A DNA stretch of 64,000 nt from Catenulispora sp. EB89. GTDB lineage: Bacteria > Actinomycetota > Actinomycetes > Streptomycetales > Catenulisporaceae. The stretch covers positions 186,001 to 250,000 of the forward strand of contig NZ_JBGCCU010000003.1 of the NCBI RefSeq assembly GCF_041261445.1. Direction: 5' to 3'. Shown in pieces: positions 62,914 to 64,000 of the stretch. Made by a program: the position numbers and the translations under genes. The notes under the pieces are model-generated. The model saw only the letters and a program-made list of their open reading frames with translations, did no database searches and had not been told where the DNA came from. Position 1 is the stretch's first letter. Each line of letters opens with the position of its first letter.

Positions 62914-63501
62914 TCACAACACTGAGTGCGTCAGCGTCCCGGTGTATGTGCCGGCCAGCGCACCGGCCGGCAGGTGAACGATGAGGGTGGGGTTCCACGT
63001 CGCGGAATTGGCGACGAGGCCGACCCCGCTGAGGCTGTACGCCGTTCTGGACGTGCTGAGGCTCTGCGCATTGGCGGCGGTGGCCTGACCGGGGGTGAAT
63101 CTGCTGAGGATCAAGCCAGTGGTCGCGGTGGCGATCCCCGACCAGTAGGACACGTCGACGTTGGGGATCGTTTGGGCGGGCGTGCCGGTGCCGGTGATGA
63201 AGCTGGTGGAGGTCACCGATGCCGTCCACCCCTGGGTGATGATGCCGGACTGGGTGACTTGGACCGCCCCCACGCTTGCGGTGATCGTCCCCCCTGGGGC
63301 AGCGCTGCCCAGCGACGCCGCGGCGGGGACCGTGATCGACAGGGGATCGCCGGCATCGACCACGGCTGCCGCGGTGCTCCGCGCGTTCTCAGTGAACGTG
63401 GTATCCGTGGTCCCGCTATTGGCCGCCGATGCCGGACCGACAATACCCACCGCCGAGAGCACCCCCGCGATCAGTGGGGTGATAAAACTATGTTGGTGCA
63501 T
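62914..63501 (-). CDS. Secreted WxL-like surface protein (copy B)
   Basis: A 195-residue paralogue of the 61,302 gene, on the opposite strand and convergent with the DUF916-like gene (31-base gap). Signal peptide 1-26, then a short insertion (ARSTAAAVVDAGD) absent from copy A. The shared features follow: WTASVTSTSF, ATWNPTLIVHLPAGALAGTY and TLTHSVL. AAGGA lies upstream of the ATG. The two copies have diverged strongly, so they probably have distinct roles. Confidence 0.68.
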   Translation of the reverse strand: MHQHSFITPLIAGVLSAVGIVGPASAANSGTTDTTFTENARSTAAAVVDAGDPLSITVPAAASLGSAAPGGTITASVGAVQVTQSGIITQGWTASVTSTSFITGTGTPAQTIPNVDVSYWSGIATATTGLILSRFTPGQATAANAQSLSTSRTAYSLSGVGLVANSATWNPTLIVHLPAGALAGTYTGTLTHSVL

Positions 63502-64000
63502 TCCATGTTCCTTACCGAAGTCCGCACAAGCAGCGCTGATCGCCGAGCTTTGCGAAAGCTACCACCCGCCAGATCACCCGAAGCGTCTCGGCACGCCCGA
63601 AGCTGAATTCATGGAGCCCCGCCGAGTATGCCCGCGTGGCCCGCCGAAATCGACGGCCTGATCCACCCGCATACACGCAGCTCGGCGATGTATCAGCATT
63701 CTGACGAAACAACTGCGCCTGCGCTTCGATCATGTGCTTCCAGGCACTGGTCGGTGAGGAGCCGCTGAAGCTCAAGCCTCGCGCACGACTGCCGCCTGGC
63801 CGAATCGCCAAGTTCACACTGAGGGGGCTCGACTGCTGAATTGGTCGCCGACCATCAAGGCGGCGACCTGCTGGCTCTTGCCGCCGCAGCGGATCGGCGG
63901 AGCATTCAGCACCTGCCTGGTCGACGGCACCGTCCACCCGAACTGGGACTGGAGATCGGTTCGGCGACCTGTACTTAGCCAAGGCCTGCCACCCCAGGCA
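63502..64000. other. No gene recognised to the end of the window
   Basis: The 499 bases after copy B hold several open but low-quality frames on both strands. None has a ribosome site, recognisable motif or protein-like composition. The promoter of copy B should lie near 63,520-63,600. Confidence 0.45.

Noticed and set aside
63512-63982. A 156-codon leftward frame at the window's end
   Set aside because: Arg/Ser-rich, no ribosome site, no motif and it overlaps the probable promoter of WxL-like copy B.

Overview
The window is very GC-rich, with GTG starts, overlapping stop/start codons, PucR, LytR-CpsA-Psr and SCO4848-type genes, and a class E (LAXTG) sorting signal. It is chromosomal DNA of a mycelial, Streptomyces-like actinomycete. 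A Catenulispora-type genus would fit but cannot be proved from the sequence.

Layout. (1) 1-10,863: the 5' end of an mmsA-like aldehyde dehydrogenase, a small SnoaL-like protein, and a leftward polyamine uptake and catabolism operon (aldehyde dehydrogenase, potD, potA, potB, potC, FAD-dependent amine oxidase). A PucR-family activator and a methyltransferase diverge from it. (2) 10,931-19,706: PrxQ peroxiredoxin, Nudix hydrolase, sirtuin, AraC regulator with a GH35 beta-galactosidase, and an ABC-2 exporter divergent from a NarL-type two-component system. (3) 19,707-20,032: a heptanucleotide repeat block. (4) 20,033-29,912: secreted GH59 galactosidase with a ricin-type lectin, inositol-phosphatase-like protein, nitroreductase, dnaE, and two small-operon genes. 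(5) 30,107-44,582: ArsR/SRPBCC pair, secreted NHL-repeat protein, degraded GNAT gene, secreted phospholipase D-like protein, NmrA-like protein with a WYL regulator, fumC, a Bax-inhibitor-like protein, two convergent LCP proteins, a doubled DUF1003 protein, a His-rich metal permease and a SRPBCC/MarR pair. (6) 44,583-46,800: an ABC-F ATPase with a nine-codon leader peptide, bracketed by two near-identical operator-like palindromes. One of these lies just in front of a dead TetR gene. (7) 46,964-53,850: hydrolase, VOC protein, disulfide-reductase-like flavoprotein, TetR/SDR, TetR, amidohydrolase and a YidB-like protein.

(8) 54,086-58,982 is an integration hot spot. A tRNA-Ala(GGC) gene is followed by two cargo genes and a degraded copy of the tRNA 3' end. 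Next comes a decayed tyrosine-integrase gene, cut at its 5' side by a complete IS5-type element that carries a passenger gene. (9) 58,997-63,501 is a cell-surface locus: an ice-binding-like (DUF3494) adhesin with a long Thr-Gly repeat and an LAHTG sorting signal, two paralogous secreted WxL-like proteins, and between them a membrane-anchored DUF916-like protein. A 736-base gene-free gap in this locus can fold into a pseudoknotted RNA.

The most promising leads are the surface locus with its structured intergenic region, and the ABC-F gene that seems to have lost its repressor while keeping its operators and leader peptide.
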